Source of the DNA: JBCAWW01 sp039024315
GTDB lineage: Bacteria; Bacteroidota; Bacteroidia; J057
DNA length: 14,673 nucleotides
Assembly (NCBI GenBank): GCA_039024315.1
Contig: JBCCQN010000203.1
Location: 1-14,673, forward strand
Direction of reading: 5' to 3'
Program-made: the position numbers and the translations under genes
The notes under the pieces: model-generated
Database searches by the model: none
The model's input: only the letters and a program-made list of their open reading frames with translations
What the model was told of the DNA's origin: nothing
Part shown: positions 12,604 through 14,673 of the stretch, piece after piece
How the letters are laid out: each line of letters opens with the position of its first letter
Numbering within the stretch: the first letter of the stretch is position 1

Positions 12604-14673
12604 CTAAACTTTAACTTTGGGTAGGCGTTGTCGCAGTACCGATACCGCCTCCTTAGCAATGTGAAAACCCAAAGAACGATAGGCTTCAAATTGCGCATCA
12701 TCAAAATATTGGTCTGCGGTACTCTCGTGAGGAAAATCTGGATGCTGCTTGCGATAATTGTAAACATTGACCGGTAAATGCTGCTGATTGATCGAGGATT
12801 TCATATAAACCAAGTGCCCAATTTGATTGTCGGGGTAGTGGATAGTACCTAAAGCTACACTACTGGTGGATCTCGCGAGCTTACCTTCATCATTTGATTG
12901 GGGCTCTAGGCTTTGCAGATTGATCTGGATGTCAATATTCTCTTCTATGTTGGCCATACGTACCAGATGATTGAAAGAGCCAAAGCCAAATTTGCGGTCC
13001 TCCTCAAAATCACAGACTACGATTACTTTGCATCGACGACGTAATAGGGGTAATAAGCCCAGATTGTCTCCCGTATGTCCTCCGTCAGAAACATTGACCA
13101 AACGTTGGTTGGCGGTAGTCAGCCCCAACATTTCTTTGAGTAGATAATATGGCCAAAAAGTCAAGCGCTTCTTAGGGTTAAATTGTAAGCAGTATTTTCC
13201 TTTGCTCTCAGATTCGGGATTGTTGACATCCTGCCAGCCTTGCCATTTGAGACGCATGCGTTTGAAGGAGGAGTTTACCCATTGCTCGTTGCAATTTTTG
13301 CGATAAAACCAGGGGTTTTCGACCCAATAGCCCAGTCTTAGATTGAGGAGGGTAGTGATAAATGATTGTGCAAAGAAGCTGCTAAAGCCCATACCCGAAC
13401 TGACTGCCGCCGCAGATATAGTCATCGCCCTCGCTAATTTGGTGCGCCCTTGGCGATAGCGGTCCGTGCGTACATAGCCTGTACTATGAGAACCAATATA
13501 GTTGCGTGAAAAAATAAAATGGTCTGATTTGAGGTCTTTACGCACCAATTCGTCGGTCCCTTGGAGGTTTAAGGCCGTAACGATCAGATGATAGGGGGCC
13601 CGTGGATTGGTGCCCCAAATGCTGCCGTCCATGTCATACCGTAAGGTCGGGTTGAGAACACCCATCGCCGCTTTTTCACTGGCTTCTGCCAAGGCTTGTC
13701 CTTTTAGCTTCTGCCAGCCTAAATTTTGCAGGGTTAGATCCTCGTCATTACGCAAATTGATCAATGGCATACCTTGCCGGCCTTGATCTTGGCGACTCAC
13801 CCTTGCATCGGTGCGCAAATAAGCTTCCGACAGGCGATCTCGATAAAAATAATGTAAGGATAGCTTGTTTGAGTTGACATATAGGCCCGTAAGGATAAAA
13901 AGTACTAAAGAAACCCCTAGGCCCCAAAGCGGGAAGTGGGAAACCATTTGATTACTCAATATTCTGATGATAGAGTAGGTCGCTAAGCCTACAAAAAGGA
14001 TGACCAATATACTCAAGAGAGGTCCTTTGATCTTGTTCAGAATGCGAGTGATCATACTACTGTTGTCTCCACCTTGCTGGTTCAAGGTAAAATAGCCCGC
14101 AACCACCGACGCGATAGACGAAATGGTCGAGATCAAAGTGCTAGAATTACTTTCTGCCGGACTAACCGTTCCCTTCCAAAACAAACTGATCGAAAACAAA
14201 AACAGCAATACCAAAGGGGTCGCTACACTTACCACTAAACCATAAAATGCACTACCTCGTAAAGCGCCATGCAGAGAACGAGAGTAGCGAATTTGTCGCG
14301 GCTGTTGGCTGACAAAAGCGAGGATGAAGTAAATACCCAAAAATACCCCAACCGAGTATATTGCGGGTAAGCCAAAGAACATCCAATATTCTTCTGCCGC
14401 AAAGAATCCCTGCCAACGACCTATTGTCCAAGCTACTATAGCTACTACCAGACCGCCTAGAATATTCCAAACCCCAAAGCGTCTAACAAATTGTCTCTCG
14501 TAATAATCTTCGTGATCATGGCCTGCAGGGATTGTACCGATGAGACCCAATACATTGGCGAGCTTATCTGATTCCAGAAACTGCCGCGCCGAGCTCCGAG
14601 AAAGCCACACAAATATCGCACTCAACAATAAGCCAAGGCCGCTAATACTGGCGACAAAGTTAGGATGCTTGGC
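12604..14673 (-). CDS. Patatin-like phospholipase with embedded membrane domain (5' end outside window)
   Basis: The frame stays open to the right edge, so the N terminus is missing; 689 residues are visible. Counting from the edge, several membrane helices fall at about 3-24, 70-86, 97-122, 138-166, 214-238 and 247-267. Then comes a soluble region with patatin-family blocks: YFYRDRLSEAYL (about 275-286), HLIVTALNLQ (362-371), the helix MTISAAAVSSGMG (417-429) matching the RASxAxP-type segment, and VSDGGHTGDNLG (528-539), whose Asp530 fits the catalytic aspartate of the Ser-Asp dyad. The C terminus has HESTADQYFDDAQFEAYRSLG (649-669). No GxSxG is present in the visible part; it should lie upstream, before the membrane helices. 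Such enzymes hydrolyse acyl esters of lipids; a membrane domain between nucleophile and aspartate would hold the active site at the inner membrane. Substrate unknown. There is no in-window start: the TTG at 14626-14628 is internal. Confidence 0.75.
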   Translation of the reverse strand, partial: AKHPNFVASISGLGLLLSAIFVWLSRSSARQFLESDKLANVLGLIGTIPAGHDHEDYYERQFVRRFGVWNILGGLVVAIVAWTIGRWQGFFAAEEYWMFFGLPAIYSVGVFLGIYFILAFVSQQPRQIRYSRSLHGALRGSAFYGLVVSVATPLVLLFLFSISLFWKGTVSPAESNSSTLISTISSIASVVAGYFTLNQQGGDNSSMITRILNKIKGPLLSILVILFVGLATYSIIRILSNQMVSHFPLWGLGVSLVLFILTGLYVNSNKLSLHYFYRDRLSEAYLRTDARVSRQDQGRQGMPLINLRNDEDLTLQNLGWQKLKGQALAEASEKAAMGVLNPTLRYDMDGSIWGTNPRAPYHLIVTALNLQGTDELVRKDLKSDHFIFSRNYIGSHSTGYVRTDRYRQGRTKLARAMTISAAAVSSGMGFSSFFAQSFITTLLNLRLGYWVENPWFYRKNCNEQWVNSSFKRMRLKWQGWQDVNNPESESKGKYCLQFNPKKRLTFWPYYLLKEMLGLTTANQRLVNVSDGGHTGDNLGLLPLLRRRCKVIVVCDFEEDRKFGFGSFNHLVRMANIEENIDIQINLQSLEPQSNDEGKLARSTSSVALGTIHYPDNQIGHLVYMKSSINQQHLPVNVYNYRKQHPDFPHESTADQYFDDAQFEAYRSLGFHIAKEAVSVLRQRLPKVKV

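Noticed and set aside
13476..13496. GSHSTG in the patatin-like protein as the nucleophile elbow
   Set aside because: It does not fit GxSxG spacing (Ser, not Gly, two residues before the second Ser) and lies after the membrane helices, too close to the aspartate motif.
14626..14628. TTG at 14626-14628 as the start of the patatin-like gene
   Set aside because: The frame stays open to the window edge and the first hydrophobic segment crosses this codon, so the real start is outside.

Overview
The window looks like chromosomal DNA of a member of the Bacteroidota, most plausibly a Saprospiria-type organism. Three things suggest this: two proteins with C-terminal sorting (type IX secretion) tails, a DUF4252 protein, and promoter-like elements of the Bacteroidota form (-33 TTG / -7 TAnnTTTG) with no Shine-Dalgarno sequences. 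The genus is an inference; no rRNA or other marker gene is present.

Layout, left to right. Positions 1-669 hold no gene but about 2.5 copies of a ~205-bp tandem repeat. Then come three minus-strand genes: a small DoxX-like membrane protein (670-1038), a secreted DUF4252 protein (1132-1623) and a bacterial TMTC-like membrane glycosyltransferase with C-terminal TPRs (1732-3558). A divergent promoter region (3559-3745) carries a perfect 15-bp operator-like palindrome. It drives the only plus-strand unit: a flavin-dependent oxidoreductase with a cysteine-rich tail, and a small three-helix membrane protein (3746-5167). A 117-bp palindromic element (5196-5312) sits in the following convergent gap and shares a 17-bp motif with the left-end tandem repeat.

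All remaining genes are on the minus strand. In transcription order they are: a membrane-associated patatin-like lipase, cut off by the right edge (12604-14673); an anchored or exported low-complexity protein with a sorting-type tail (11328-12275), closed by a clear intrinsic terminator; an enolase-superfamily enzyme (9950-11239); a 1028-residue P-loop NTPase with a C-terminal TIR domain (6661-9747); and, overlapping its stop codon by a TTGA junction, an exported kelch-repeat protein (5360-6664).

The best candidate for an undescribed system is the NTPase-TIR protein. It has Walker A and B motifs, a long middle region I cannot assign, and a TIR domain that keeps the expected catalytic glutamate. 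This is the logic of a sensor-NTPase coupled to an NAD-consuming effector, as in bacterial NLR-like immunity, but with the TIR at the C terminus and with a secreted kelch protein translationally coupled downstream. A second candidate is the flavoprotein/small membrane protein pair under a palindromic operator, possibly metal-responsive. The other genes look like ordinary accessory chromosomal content, and nothing shows that they work together.
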